Shown: piece after piece, positions 1 to 7,602 of the stretch
How positions within the stretch are numbered: position 1 is the first letter of the stretch
How the letters are laid out: each line of letters starts with the position of its first letter
Origin: Streptomyces sp. GC420
GTDB lineage: Bacteria; Actinomycetota; Actinomycetes; Streptomycetales; Streptomycetaceae
Direction: 5' to 3'
NCBI RefSeq assembly: GCF_009916105.1
Contig: NZ_JAAAXQ010000012.1
Coordinates: 1 to 44,512, forward strand
DNA: 44,512 nt
The notes under the pieces: model-generated
Told to the model about the DNA's origin: nothing
The model's input: the letters and a program-made list of their open reading frames with translations, nothing else
Database searches by the model: none
Program-made: the position numbers and the translations under genes

Positions 1-10
1 GGGCTGGGGG

Positions 11-1192
11 TCAGTCGGTGCCGAGGCCGGCGTCGTCGACGGGGTCCTGGCCCTGGGTCTTGAGGACCTTGTTGAGGAGGGTGAGGTCGTAGATGCCGTT
101 GAGGTCGGGTTCTTCGAGCAGGCCGGCCTTGACGGCGTGTCGGGCCTGGGCGTCGAGGGTGGGGGCCAGCGGGTCGTCGAGGAAGGTGACGGACTGCCAG
201 GCGGGGTTCAGGACTTCGGTGGGGAGGGCCTTGCCGGTGAGTGACTTCAGTGCCTCGTTGGCGGAGGTCTTCGCCTTGCCGGGGTGGGCGTTGATCCAGG
301 CGTTGGTCTTCACCGAGCCGCGCAGTACGGCTTCGACGACGTCGGGGTGGTCTGTGAGGAAGGTCTGGGACACGATGATGTTCGTGATCACGAACTTCTT
401 GTCCGGCCACAGGTCCCGTTCGTCGAGGAGTACCTTCGCGCCGTCGGCGACGAGTTTCGAGGCGGTCGGCTCCGGTACCCAGGCGCCGTCGATGGAGCCG
501 GACCTGTAGGCGTCCGGGGTGATCTTGTTGTCGGTGCGGACCACGGAGACGTCGCCCTTGCCGCTCTGGGCGTCGACCTTCCAGCCCTGCTCTGCGATCC
601 AGTTGAGGAACGCGACGTCCTGGGTGTTGCCGAGCTGGGGGGTGGCGATCCGCCTGCCCCTGACGTCGTCCACGGACTTGATCTTCTCCGGGTCGACGAC
701 GAGCTTCACGCCGCCCGAGGCGGAACCGCCGACGATCCGCAGGTTCTCCCCGCCCGCCTTCGTATAGCCGTTGATCGCGGGCGAAGGACCGATGAAACCG
801 ATGTCGACGGAACCCGAGTTCAACGCCTCGATCTCGGACGGACCCGCGTTGAACGTCGACGCCCTGGCGACCGTCCCTCCCAGCTCCTTCTGGAACAGGC
901 CCTTCTGCACCCCGATCAGCGCCGTCGCGTGGGCGAGGTTCGGGAAGTAGCCGATCCGTACCTCGTCGGCGGAGAGTTTCTCGCCCTTCACGGCGACCGC
1001 GGCGGTGTCGTCCTTCGCCTGCGAACCGTAGCCGCAGGCGCCGAGCAGCCCGATCAGCAGGGGCACGGCGGCGACGGTGGCGAGGCCGCGGCGACCGCTG
1101 CCGAGGGCACTTCCCCCGGACTTCGCCCGGGAGAGCCCCCGGCGGGCACGGCCACCCCCCTTCGCGAAGGCCGAAGAAACGTCTCTCCTCAT
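11..1192 (-). CDS. sulfonate/nitrate-type ABC transporter substrate-binding lipoprotein
   Basis: A 393-residue SsuA/TauA-type periplasmic-binding-like protein, expected to capture an organosulfur anion (alkanesulfonate or taurine) for an ABC importer. A long basic N-region leads to a hydrophobic segment and a lipobox ending LLGAC, with lipid Cys at residue 53. The mature part has the family pattern RIGYFPNLAHATALIGVQKG and then SVDIGFIGPSPAINGY. The ATG lies one base after the cysN stop, so it is translated last in the cys operon. The Shine-Dalgarno is poor, and about 35 basic/Gly-rich residues precede the hydrophobic segment, so the real start could be further in. ABC permease and ATPase partners are not in the window and may lie beyond the left edge. 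The substrate (sulfonate rather than nitrate) is inferred from its cys neighbours. Confidence 0.85.
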   Translation of the reverse strand: MRRDVSSAFAKGGGRARRGLSRAKSGGSALGSGRRGLATVAAVPLLIGLLGACGYGSQAKDDTAAVAVKGEKLSADEVRIGYFPNLAHATALIGVQKGLFQKELGGTVARASTFNAGPSEIEALNSGSVDIGFIGPSPAINGYTKAGGENLRIVGGSASGGVKLVVDPEKIKSVDDVRGRRIATPQLGNTQDVAFLNWIAEQGWKVDAQSGKGDVSVVRTDNKITPDAYRSGSIDGAWVPEPTASKLVADGAKVLLDERDLWPDKKFVITNIIVSQTFLTDHPDVVEAVLRGSVKTNAWINAHPGKAKTSANEALKSLTGKALPTEVLNPAWQSVTFLDDPLAPTLDAQARHAVKAGLLEEPDLNGIYDLTLLNKVLKTQGQDPVDDAGLGTD

Positions 1193-1193
1193 G

Positions 1194-2546
1194 TCAGAAG
1201 TCCCAGCCGTCCTCGGCGGCCGACGCTTCGCCGGCGGGCCGCGCGAACGCCTCGCCCGCCATGCCCGCGGTCAGCGTCGTGCCGTCCGCCGGGTCGACCA
1301 GCAGGAAGGAGCCGGTCCGCCGGGACACCGCGTACGGGTCCAGCGGCAGCGGCTCGGAGGTGCGCAGCACGACCGTGCCGATGTCGTTGACGCCCAGTTC
1401 CTCAGGGGCGTCCAGATGGGCCAGGTCGTGTGTCAGGTCGATCTTGTACGGGAGGGCCTTCACGATCGCCTTGACGGTGCGGGTGGCGTGCTTGAGCAGC
1501 ACCCGGTCACCCGCCTTCAGCGCCCGCTCGTGCAGATGGCACACGGTCGCCTCGACGTCCTGCGTGGTGGCGGGGGCCGCGGCGGTCGGCGCGATCAGGT
1601 CACCGCGGGAGATGTCCAGATCGTCGGCGAGCAGAACCGTCACCGACTGCGGCGCACGCGCCTCGTCGACCGCGTCGCCGAGCGCGTCGATGCCCGAGAT
1701 CGTGGACGTCAGCCCGGAAGGGAGGACGGTCACCGGGTCGCCGACCCGCAGCACACCGGAGGCGATCTGCCCGGCGTAGCCGCGGTAGTCGGGGTGTTCG
1801 GCGCTCTGCGGCCGGATGACGTACTGCACCGGGAAGCGGGGCGGCGCCCCTGCCTCGTCCATGCCCACCGGCACGCTCTCCAGGTGCTCCAGCACGGTCG
1901 GTCCGCCGTACCAGTCCATGTGGGCGGAGGGTTCGACGACGTTGTCGCCGTTGAGTGCGGAGATGGGGATGGCGGTGATGTCGGGGATGCCGAGGGAGGC
2001 GGCGTAGGAGGTGAACTCCTCGGCGATGCCGGCGAAGACGCTCTCCCGGTGTCCGGCGAGGTCCATTTTGTTGACGGCGAGGACGACGTGGGGGACGCGC
2101 AGGAGGGCGGCGACGGCTGCGTGGCGGCGGGTCTGTTCGACGACGCCGTTGCGGGCGTCGACGAGGATGACGGTGAGGTCGGCGGTGGAGGCGCCGGTGA
2201 CCATGTTGCGGGTGTACTGCACGTGGCCGGGGGTGTCGGCGAGGATGAAGCGGCGTCGGGGGGTGGCGAAGTAGCGGTAGGCGACGTCGATGGTGATGCC
2301 CTGTTCGCGTTCGGCGCGCAGGCCGTCGGTGAGGAGGGCGAGGTCGGGGGTGTCCTGGCCGCGGCGGGCGGAGGCGGCCTCGACGGCTTCGAGCTGGTCG
2401 GCCAGTACGGACTTGGAGTCGTGCAGCAGCCGCCCGACCAGGGTGGACTTGCCGTCGTCGACCGAACCGGCGGTGGCGAAACGCAGCAGCGAGGTCGCGG
2501 AGGCGTCGACCGCCTCCGCGGTGGTCGTACCGGTGGTGGTGCTCAT
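1194..2546 (-). CDS. cysN: sulfate adenylyltransferase large (GTPase) subunit CysN
   Basis: A 450-residue GTPase subunit of ATP sulfurylase. With CysD it converts sulfate and ATP to adenosine 5'-phosphosulfate (APS), with GTP hydrolysis driving the reaction. Visible GTPase motifs are G1 GSVDDGKSTLVGRLL (about residue 26), G3 DTPGHVQYTRNM and G4 NKMD, followed by EF-Tu-like beta-barrel domains. The open frame runs upstream through cysD, but the ATG at 2546 (MSTTTGTTTAEAV) is chosen because it lies two bases after the cysD stop and gives the usual family length. There is no fused CysC domain at the C-terminus; the APS kinase is upstream, joined to a glycosyltransferase. Part of the PAPS-forming block of this operon. 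Confidence 0.95.
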   Translation of the reverse strand: MSTTTGTTTAEAVDASATSLLRFATAGSVDDGKSTLVGRLLHDSKSVLADQLEAVEAASARRGQDTPDLALLTDGLRAEREQGITIDVAYRYFATPRRRFILADTPGHVQYTRNMVTGASTADLTVILVDARNGVVEQTRRHAAVAALLRVPHVVLAVNKMDLAGHRESVFAGIAEEFTSYAASLGIPDITAIPISALNGDNVVEPSAHMDWYGGPTVLEHLESVPVGMDEAGAPPRFPVQYVIRPQSAEHPDYRGYAGQIASGVLRVGDPVTVLPSGLTSTISGIDALGDAVDEARAPQSVTVLLADDLDISRGDLIAPTAAAPATTQDVEATVCHLHERALKAGDRVLLKHATRTVKAIVKALPYKIDLTHDLAHLDAPEELGVNDIGTVVLRTSEPLPLDPYAVSRRTGSFLLVDPADGTTLTAGMAGEAFARPAGEASAAEDGWDF

Positions 2547-2548
2547 GG

Positions 2549-3451
2549 TTAGAAGTACCCCTCGCGTTTGCGGTCTTCCATCGCGGCTTCGGAGAGTTTG
2601 TCGTCGGCGCGGGTGGCGCCGCGTTCGGTGAGGCGGGAGGCGGTGATCTCGGCGATGACCTTTTCGATGGTGTCGGCGTCGGAGTCGACGGCGCCGGTGC
2701 AGGACATGTCGCCGACGGTGCGGTAGCGGACCTGCCGGTTCTCGGTGGTTTCGCCGTCCTTGGGTCCGCCCCAGTCGCCGGGGGTGAGCCACATGCCGTG
2801 GCGGTGGAAGACCTGGCGGTGGTGGGCGTAGTAGATGGCGGGGAGTTCGATCTTTTCGCGGGCGATGTACTGCCACACGTCGAGTTCGGTCCAGTTGGAC
2901 AGGGGGAAGACGCGGACGTGTTCGCCGGGTGCGTGGCGGCCGTTGTAGAGGTTCCACAGTTCGGGGCGCTGGCGGCGGGGGTCCCATTGGGAGAACTCGT
3001 CGCGCAGGGAGAAGACGCGTTCCTTGGCGCGGGCTTTCTCCTCGTCGCGGCGTCCGCCGCCGAAGACGGCGTCGAACTTCTCGGTCTGGATCTTGTCGGT
3101 GAGGGGGAGGGTCTGGAGGGGGTTGCGGGTGCCGTCGGGGCGTTCGCGCAGGACGCCGCGGTCGATGTAGTCCTGCACGCTCGCGATGTGCAGGCGCAGT
3201 CCGTGTCGGGCGACGGTGCGGTCGCGGTAGTGCAGGACTTCGGGGAAGTTGTGTCCGGTGTCGACGTGGAGGAGGGCGAAGGGTACGGGGGCGGGGGCGA
3301 AGGCCTTGCACGCGAGGTGGAGCATGACGATGGAGTCCTTGCCGCCGGAGAAGAGGATCACCGGGTTCTCGAACTCGCCCGCGACCTCGCGGAAGATGTG
3401 CACCGACTCCGACTCCAGGACGTCGAGGTGCGACAGAGCTGGCACGCTCAC
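2549..3451 (-). CDS. cysD: sulfate adenylyltransferase small subunit CysD
   Basis: A 300-residue catalytic subunit of ATP sulfurylase of the PAPS reductase/PP-loop superfamily. The PP-loop SGGKDSIVMLHLA is at about residues 35-47. HVDTGHNFPEV, FGGGRRDEEKARAKER and the C-terminal RYRTVGDMSCTGAVDSDADT blocks are all characteristic of CysD. It starts with GTG at 3451 inside a GTGA overlap with the end of the cysC reading frame, and its TAA stop is two bases from the cysN ATG, so cysC, cysD and cysN are translationally coupled. Full length for the family, with nothing missing. Confidence 0.96.
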   Translation of the reverse strand: MSVPALSHLDVLESESVHIFREVAGEFENPVILFSGGKDSIVMLHLACKAFAPAPVPFALLHVDTGHNFPEVLHYRDRTVARHGLRLHIASVQDYIDRGVLRERPDGTRNPLQTLPLTDKIQTEKFDAVFGGGRRDEEKARAKERVFSLRDEFSQWDPRRQRPELWNLYNGRHAPGEHVRVFPLSNWTELDVWQYIAREKIELPAIYYAHHRQVFHRHGMWLTPGDWGGPKDGETTENRQVRYRTVGDMSCTGAVDSDADTIEKVIAEITASRLTERGATRADDKLSEAAMEDRKREGYF

Positions 3452-5217
3452 ACCAGCCCCCGCTCCGCCAGCAGCGCATGCACCGCGTCCGCCGACTGCT
3501 CGGGCGTCTGGTCCTCGGTCCGCAGCACCAGCTCCGGTGCGTCCGGCGCCTCGTACGGGTCGTCGACACCCGTCAGCCCGGTCAGCCGGCCCGCGGCCTG
3601 CCGTGCGTACAGCCCCTTCACATCGCGCCGCGAGCAGACCTCGACCGGTGTGGCCACATGTATCTCGGCGTACGGTGTGCCGCTGGCCTCGTGGCGCTTG
3701 CGCACCGCCTCGCGGCTGTCCGCGTACGGGGCGATCACCGGCACCAGCGCGATCACGCCGTTGCGCGCCAGCACCTCGGCGACCAGGCCGATCCGCTGCA
3801 CATTGGTGTTGCGGTCCTCGCGGCTGAAGCCCAGCCCGGCGGACAGGAACCGCCGGATCTCGTCGCCGTCCAGCACCTCCACCCGCCGGCCCGCGGCACG
3901 CAGCCGCTCCGCGAGGTGCCCGGCGATGGTGGTCTTGCCGGCGCTCGGCAGTCCGGTGAGCCAGACGGTCGCCCCGTTCTTCGCCGTCGAGGTCATGGCC
4001 GCGGTCCTTTCGGCGGCGCTCGCGCGCCGGTTCTCGTGCAGTGTGGTCAGTTCGTGGAAGAGGAATTCCCAGTACCTGTGGACGGCGGCGGGACCGTAGG
4101 CGGTCGAGGCCACCAGCGCCCTGGCGCCCATCGAGGCGCGCAGCTCCCGGTCGTCCATCAGCCGGGACATCGCCTTGGCGAGTCCCGCGATGTCGCGGGG
4201 CGGGACCAGCAGTCCCTCCACGCCGTCCGTGATGACGTCGGCGGGCCCCGTCGGGCAGTCGAAGCCGACGACCGGGAGGGCGTGACTCATCGCCTCGATC
4301 ATCACCATGGGCAGGCCCTCGAAGCGCGAACTCAGCACGTAGAAGGAGGCCTTGGCGAGTTCGTCGTCGAGGCGGTCGCTGTGGCCCATGAGGAACACAT
4401 GGTTGTAGAGGTGGTGTTCCTCGATCAGCGCCCGCAGCTCCGCCTTGCGCTCTCCGCTGCCGTAGATGCGCAGCTGCCAGTCCGGGTGGTCGTCGACGAG
4501 CCGCGCCCAGGCCGGGATCAGCATGTCGAAGCCCTTCTGGGCGAACAGCCGGCCCGCCGCCACCGCGATCTTCGACGAGTGGTCGGAGGGCTTCTGGTCG
4601 AGGGAGTGGACCGCGTTGGGGATGCGGACGATCCGGGCGCCGGGCAGCTGCCCGGCGTAGTCCTCGCGGTCCCGGCTCGTCAGTACGGCGATGGCGTCGA
4701 ACTCCGGGTAGGTGTCCCGGATCGCGCTCTGCACATCGGGGCGGTGGGTGCCGAAGTTCATGTGCTCCTGCGCCACCCGGACCACGCCGCCGGTGGCGTG
4801 CCGCGCGGCCAGGATGTTCAGGGCCGGGCGGGTGGTGATCAGGATGCCGTCGGACAGTCCGCGCAGGTACGCGATCACCGACCGTTCGACGTGCCGGTTG
4901 AACTGGCGGTGTGCGAACTCGCCGGCCGGTATGCCGCGGGCGGGCCGCCGGGTGTCGCGGGCACGGCGCCGGGCCAGCAGGCGGGCGACGAGGCCGTCCT
5001 TCCGGCGGCCCGGCGGCGAGGCCCCGGGGCGTTCGTCGACGAGGGTGGTGAGCGCGACCCGCGGGTCGAGCGGGAACTGCACCTCGTCGCGGCGGCGGAC
5101 GGCGCTGACGATCTCGATGTCGTGTCCGGCGTCGACCAGGGCGTTCGCCTGGTTCATCACCGTGCGGATGGTGCCGCCGCGGCCGTAGGCGTGCAGCAGT
5201 ACGTAGCGGATCCTCAT
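3448..5217 (-). CDS. GT4 glycosyltransferase fused in frame to adenylylsulfate kinase (CysC)
   Basis: A 589-codon reading frame with two complete modules and no stop between them. Residues 1-400 are a GT4 family, GT-B fold glycosyltransferase: N-terminal MRIRYVLLHAYGRGGTIRTV, mid-domain RIPNAV, AVAAGRLFAQKGFDMLI, and the donor-binding E-x7-E stretch SSRFEGLPMVMIEAMSHALP near 290-305. Residues 408-589 are a full APS kinase that phosphorylates APS to PAPS: P-loop GLPSAGKTT (422-430), LDGDEIRRFLSAGLGFSREDR, and KGLYARQAAGRLTGLTGVDD with DPYEAP. The ATG at 5217 overlaps the upstream stop (ATGA). An internal ATG at 3996 with a good Shine-Dalgarno could also yield free CysC, so the locus may make a fusion, two proteins, or both. 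The usual Ser of the ISPYR loop is Ala here (IAPYAD), a known variant. The acceptor sugar is unknown. Confidence 0.88.
   Translation of the reverse strand: MRIRYVLLHAYGRGGTIRTVMNQANALVDAGHDIEIVSAVRRRDEVQFPLDPRVALTTLVDERPGASPPGRRKDGLVARLLARRRARDTRRPARGIPAGEFAHRQFNRHVERSVIAYLRGLSDGILITTRPALNILAARHATGGVVRVAQEHMNFGTHRPDVQSAIRDTYPEFDAIAVLTSRDREDYAGQLPGARIVRIPNAVHSLDQKPSDHSSKIAVAAGRLFAQKGFDMLIPAWARLVDDHPDWQLRIYGSGERKAELRALIEEHHLYNHVFLMGHSDRLDDELAKASFYVLSSRFEGLPMVMIEAMSHALPVVGFDCPTGPADVITDGVEGLLVPPRDIAGLAKAMSRLMDDRELRASMGARALVASTAYGPAAVHRYWEFLFHELTTLHENRRASAAERTAAMTSTAKNGATVWLTGLPSAGKTTIAGHLAERLRAAGRRVEVLDGDEIRRFLSAGLGFSREDRNTNVQRIGLVAEVLARNGVIALVPVIAPYADSREAVRKRHEASGTPYAEIHVATPVEVCSRRDVKGLYARQAAGRLTGLTGVDDPYEAPDAPELVLRTEDQTPEQSADAVHALLAERGLV
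3996..4011 (-). promoter_or_regulatory. internal ribosome binding site and ATG for stand-alone CysC
   Basis: Reading the minus strand, GAAAGGA sits 8 bases before an in-frame ATG whose product would be a 182-residue CysC of normal length (3448-3996). This signal lies inside the codons for the linker between the glycosyltransferase and kinase modules. It suggests cysC was, or still is, translated independently. Confidence 0.55.
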
Positions 5218-5708
5218 ACGGCCCTCCCGGCCGCGGCGCCTGCGCCTGCGCCGGCCGGGGCCGAGCCCGCGGCCGGGACCGTGCACTCCAGCGACAGGTT
5301 GTCCTGGACGGTGTAGTACGGCCGTACGGTGAGCGGGCCGCCGGCGCCGTCCGCGTCGTCTGCGGGCTGCGCCGGGAAGACCATGATGTGCTTCTTGCCC
5401 CGGATGTCGTCGAGACGGCGTCCGGCCCGCAGCCGGATCTCGGCGCCGTCCCGTCGCGTCGTCAGATGGATGTCCCACTGCTCGCCGTTCCGGCAGCCGA
5501 ACGGCGCGAGGTCCCGGACCGGGAAGGCGCACTCGAAACGCTCGCCGTCCAGCCCCGCCGGATAGCGCAGTTCGTGCTCCGGCCGGCTTCTGCGCACCAG
5601 CAGCAGCCGCCACGCGGAGCCGGCGGCGCTCAGGCCGTGGAGGTGCCCGGTCAGCCCGACGCGGCCGTGGCGCGGCCAGACCTGGTCGATCTCGGCATGC
5701 GGCTTCAC
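5214..5708 (-). CDS. hypothetical protein in sulfated-glycan operon (beta-rich, glycopolymer-associated type)
   Basis: A 164-residue soluble protein with no signal peptide or membrane helix. GTG at 5708 is chosen because it overlaps the sulfotransferase stop (GTGA); its own stop overlaps the glycosyltransferase ATG (ATGA). It therefore sits in the middle of a coupled operon. Sequence runs such as GRVGLTGHLHG, FECAFPVRDLAPFG, WDIHLTT and VRPYYTVQDNLSLEC suggest a beta-sandwich. They remind me of accessory domains attached to actinobacterial CDP-glycerol/teichoic-acid-type transferases, but this is recall, not a search. The C-terminus is a low-complexity Ala/Gly/Pro tail. No catalytic motif was seen. 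A role in binding or presenting the glycan acceptor is inference. Confidence 0.7.
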   Translation of the reverse strand: MKPHAEIDQVWPRHGRVGLTGHLHGLSAAGSAWRLLLVRRSRPEHELRYPAGLDGERFECAFPVRDLAPFGCRNGEQWDIHLTTRRDGAEIRLRAGRRLDDIRGKKHIMVFPAQPADDADGAGGPLTVRPYYTVQDNLSLECTVPAAGSAPAGAGAGAAAGRAV

Positions 5709-6598
5709 GAGGCGTACCCCCAGGCCGTGCACATCGGGCGGAGGATCTCCGGTATCTCGTGCTCGGCGGGCAGTTCCCTGCCGGGCTGCACCCGCCCCGT
5801 GCGGATCTTCTCCTTCCAGTCGCCGAGACCGCGCTGCAACTCGGAGCCGTCGCGCCTGCCGTAGTCGAGCATGGACGGCTCGAAGCCGACGCCGAGGAAT
5901 CCGCACAGCTCGCGCAACCGCCCCTCGGGATCGGCAGTCAGGTCCTCGTAGCGGATCTCATGACCGCCGGGCAGCCGCGAACGGGCCTTCTCCACGGCCT
6001 TCAGGTAACGCAGGACGTCGGCGCAGGCCGCGTCGTACGGGCGCTTGACCGGGTCGGACTCGTGCCAGGAGCGGGCGACGGAGACGGGGTGGCGCAGCAG
6101 GAAGACGAACCTGGCGTCCGGCCAGCAGGCGGCGATGCGCTCGTACGCGAAGGCGTTGCTCGGCGTCTTCTCGACGATGAAGTCCTTGCCGGACCCGACG
6201 AGTTCGCGGTGCAGCACCCTGTCCCACAGCAGGTGTTCCAGATCGCCGCGGCGCAGGTCCAGGGCCTCCATGGCGCGCTCGGACAGCTTGGTGGAACTGG
6301 TGACCTCCAGCCGCCGGAAGTGCGTCTCGTGCGGGGAGTGCAGCCGGGAGTGGGCGTTCAGCAGCATCCGCAGCAGCGTGGAACCGGAGCGCACCGACGA
6401 CAGGATGAAGACAGGCCGGCGCAGCAGCCGGTCCCGCTCGGGGTCGTCGGGACATCGGAAGGGGACGGCGGGCCGCTTCACAGGGCCGGGCGCCGGGGCC
6501 GCGGTCTTCTTCTTCGGCGGCGCCGCCGCGGGCACCCGGCGCACGTGGAGGCCGGTGGTCGAGGCGAGTGCCTTGTTGAGCCTGGGCAGCAATCTCAT
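5705..6598 (-). CDS. PAPS-dependent sulfotransferase
   Basis: A 297-residue sulfotransferase of the P-loop-like Sulfotransfer family. It should move the sulfuryl group of PAPS onto a hydroxyl or amine of an acceptor, here probably a carbohydrate. The 5'-phosphosulfate loop ILSSVRSGSTLLRMLL lies near residues 66-81. The 3'-phosphate-binding region FVFLLRHPVSVARSWHES lies near 160. VEKTPSN and IRYEDLTADPEGRLRELCGFLGV are further family blocks. The N-terminal 60 residues are basic and Pro/Ala-rich. It is the first gene of the operon, followed by the 164-residue protein, a glycosyltransferase-CysC and CysD/CysN, so the operon makes its own sulfate donor. No convincing Shine-Dalgarno precedes the ATG; a perfect 8-bp inverted repeat sits there instead. 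Acceptor unknown. Confidence 0.9.
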   Translation of the reverse strand: MRLLPRLNKALASTTGLHVRRVPAAAPPKKKTAAPAPGPVKRPAVPFRCPDDPERDRLLRRPVFILSSVRSGSTLLRMLLNAHSRLHSPHETHFRRLEVTSSTKLSERAMEALDLRRGDLEHLLWDRVLHRELVGSGKDFIVEKTPSNAFAYERIAACWPDARFVFLLRHPVSVARSWHESDPVKRPYDAACADVLRYLKAVEKARSRLPGGHEIRYEDLTADPEGRLRELCGFLGVGFEPSMLDYGRRDGSELQRGLGDWKEKIRTGRVQPGRELPAEHEIPEILRPMCTAWGYAS

Positions 6599-6602
6599 GC
6601 GG

Positions 6603-6624
6603 AAGAACGGTATGAGCCGTTCTT
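6603..6624. promoter_or_regulatory. inverted repeat just upstream of the sulfotransferase start
   Basis: AAGAACGG, a 6-base spacer, then CCGTTCTT: a perfect 8-bp inverted repeat that ends 5 bases from the ATG of the first gene of the sulfation operon. It occupies the place where a ribosome binding site would be. It could be a repressor operator near a transcription start, or an RNA hairpin blocking initiation. No regulator gene is adjacent apart from PaaX, whose known sites look different. Confidence 0.5.
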
Positions 6625-6681
6625 GTGAAGATGCGGGATCGCAGCTGAGAGTTCCCTTAATCTCGCCTCATGTGACGCGGG

Positions 6682-7587
6682 TCATCCGGAGCGGCGCAGG
6701 GGGTGACCTGCGGGTGTCGCGGAGACGAACTCCGCGCCTACGGAGTGCAGCAGGCGGTGCAGTCCGAGGAACACCTCCGCGGAGCGGGTGCCGGGCCAGC
6801 CGGGCGGCAGCAGTTCCCCAGGCAGCCCCGGGTCCGCGTAGGGAAGGTGCCGCCAGGAGTCCAGGGCGAGCAGGTAGTCCCGGTACGCGGCCTCGGCGGG
6901 GACGCCCCCCGCTTTCTCCGCCTTCTCCCAGCGTTTCAGCACGGGGGCGTGCGCGTCGAGGAACGAGCGGTGCATCGCCGCCAGCGCCTGAAGGTCCCAC
7001 CAGCGGGCGACGGCCCGTGCGGTCGGTTCGAAGCCCTGGTGCGTGCCGGTGAACAGGTCCACGTACGGGGAGAGTTCCAGCCGTTCCAGAGTGTGCCGGG
7101 TCTCCTCCAGCAGCCGGTCGGGTGCGATCCACACACCGGGCGCGGCCGTGCCGAAGCCGAGCCCGGCCAGCCGGGAGCGCAGCAGGTGCCGCTTGTGCCG
7201 CTCGTGCTCCGGCACGGAGAAGACGGCGAGCAGCCAGCCGCCGGCGCGCCGGGGCGCGGGACCGGCGTAGATCCTGCGGTCGCCGTCGTCGAGGAGCTGC
7301 CGGGCGCCGGGCGACAGGGCGTAGCCCGCGGCGCCCTCCGCGGTGCGGGCCGGCACGAGCAGCCCGCGGCGCTTGAGGCGGGAGACGGCGGACCGCACGG
7401 AGGGCGGGTCCACGCCGGCCGCGCCGAGCAGCCGGATCAGCTCGGCGACGGGGACCGGACCCTCGCCGCCGCGTCCGTAGGCGCCGTAGAAGGTGACGAT
7501 CAGGGATCGCGGGGTGTGCTGCTCGGGTCGGGGGGCGCTCCCGGGTCGCGGGGCGCTCCCGGGTTGCGGGGTGTGCTGCTCGGCCAC
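6682..7587 (-). CDS. PaaX family transcriptional regulator
   Basis: A 301-residue PaaX-type repressor. Residues about 27-95 form a winged helix (SLIVTFYGAYGRGGEGPVPVAELIRLLG then SVRSAVSRLKRRGLLVP). The middle has the PaaX core WLLAVFSVPEHERHKRHLLRSRLAGLGFG with GVWIAP. The C-terminal PaaX domain covers the DYLLALDSWRHLPYADPGLPGELLPPGWPG block. PaaX proteins typically sense an aryl-CoA and release a catabolic promoter. It starts with GTG 15 bases after the CoA ligase stop on the same strand, so the ligase and its probable regulator share an operon. The first 27 residues contain a short duplicated PGSAPR element, likely disordered. The likely ligand is the CoA thioester made by the neighbouring ligase (inference). 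Confidence 0.9.
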   Translation of the reverse strand: MAEQHTPQPGSAPRPGSAPRPEQHTPRSLIVTFYGAYGRGGEGPVPVAELIRLLGAAGVDPPSVRSAVSRLKRRGLLVPARTAEGAAGYALSPGARQLLDDGDRRIYAGPAPRRAGGWLLAVFSVPEHERHKRHLLRSRLAGLGFGTAAPGVWIAPDRLLEETRHTLERLELSPYVDLFTGTHQGFEPTARAVARWWDLQALAAMHRSFLDAHAPVLKRWEKAEKAGGVPAEAAYRDYLLALDSWRHLPYADPGLPGELLPPGWPGTRSAEVFLGLHRLLHSVGAEFVSATPAGHPLRRSG

Positions 7588-7602
7588 GTGATCACTCTAG
7601 AG

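Noticed and set aside
3448..5217. Sequencing error joining glycosyltransferase and CysC
   Set aside because: Not fully rejected, but both modules are in one frame with an intact linker and no frameshift; only a single lost stop could explain it artificially.
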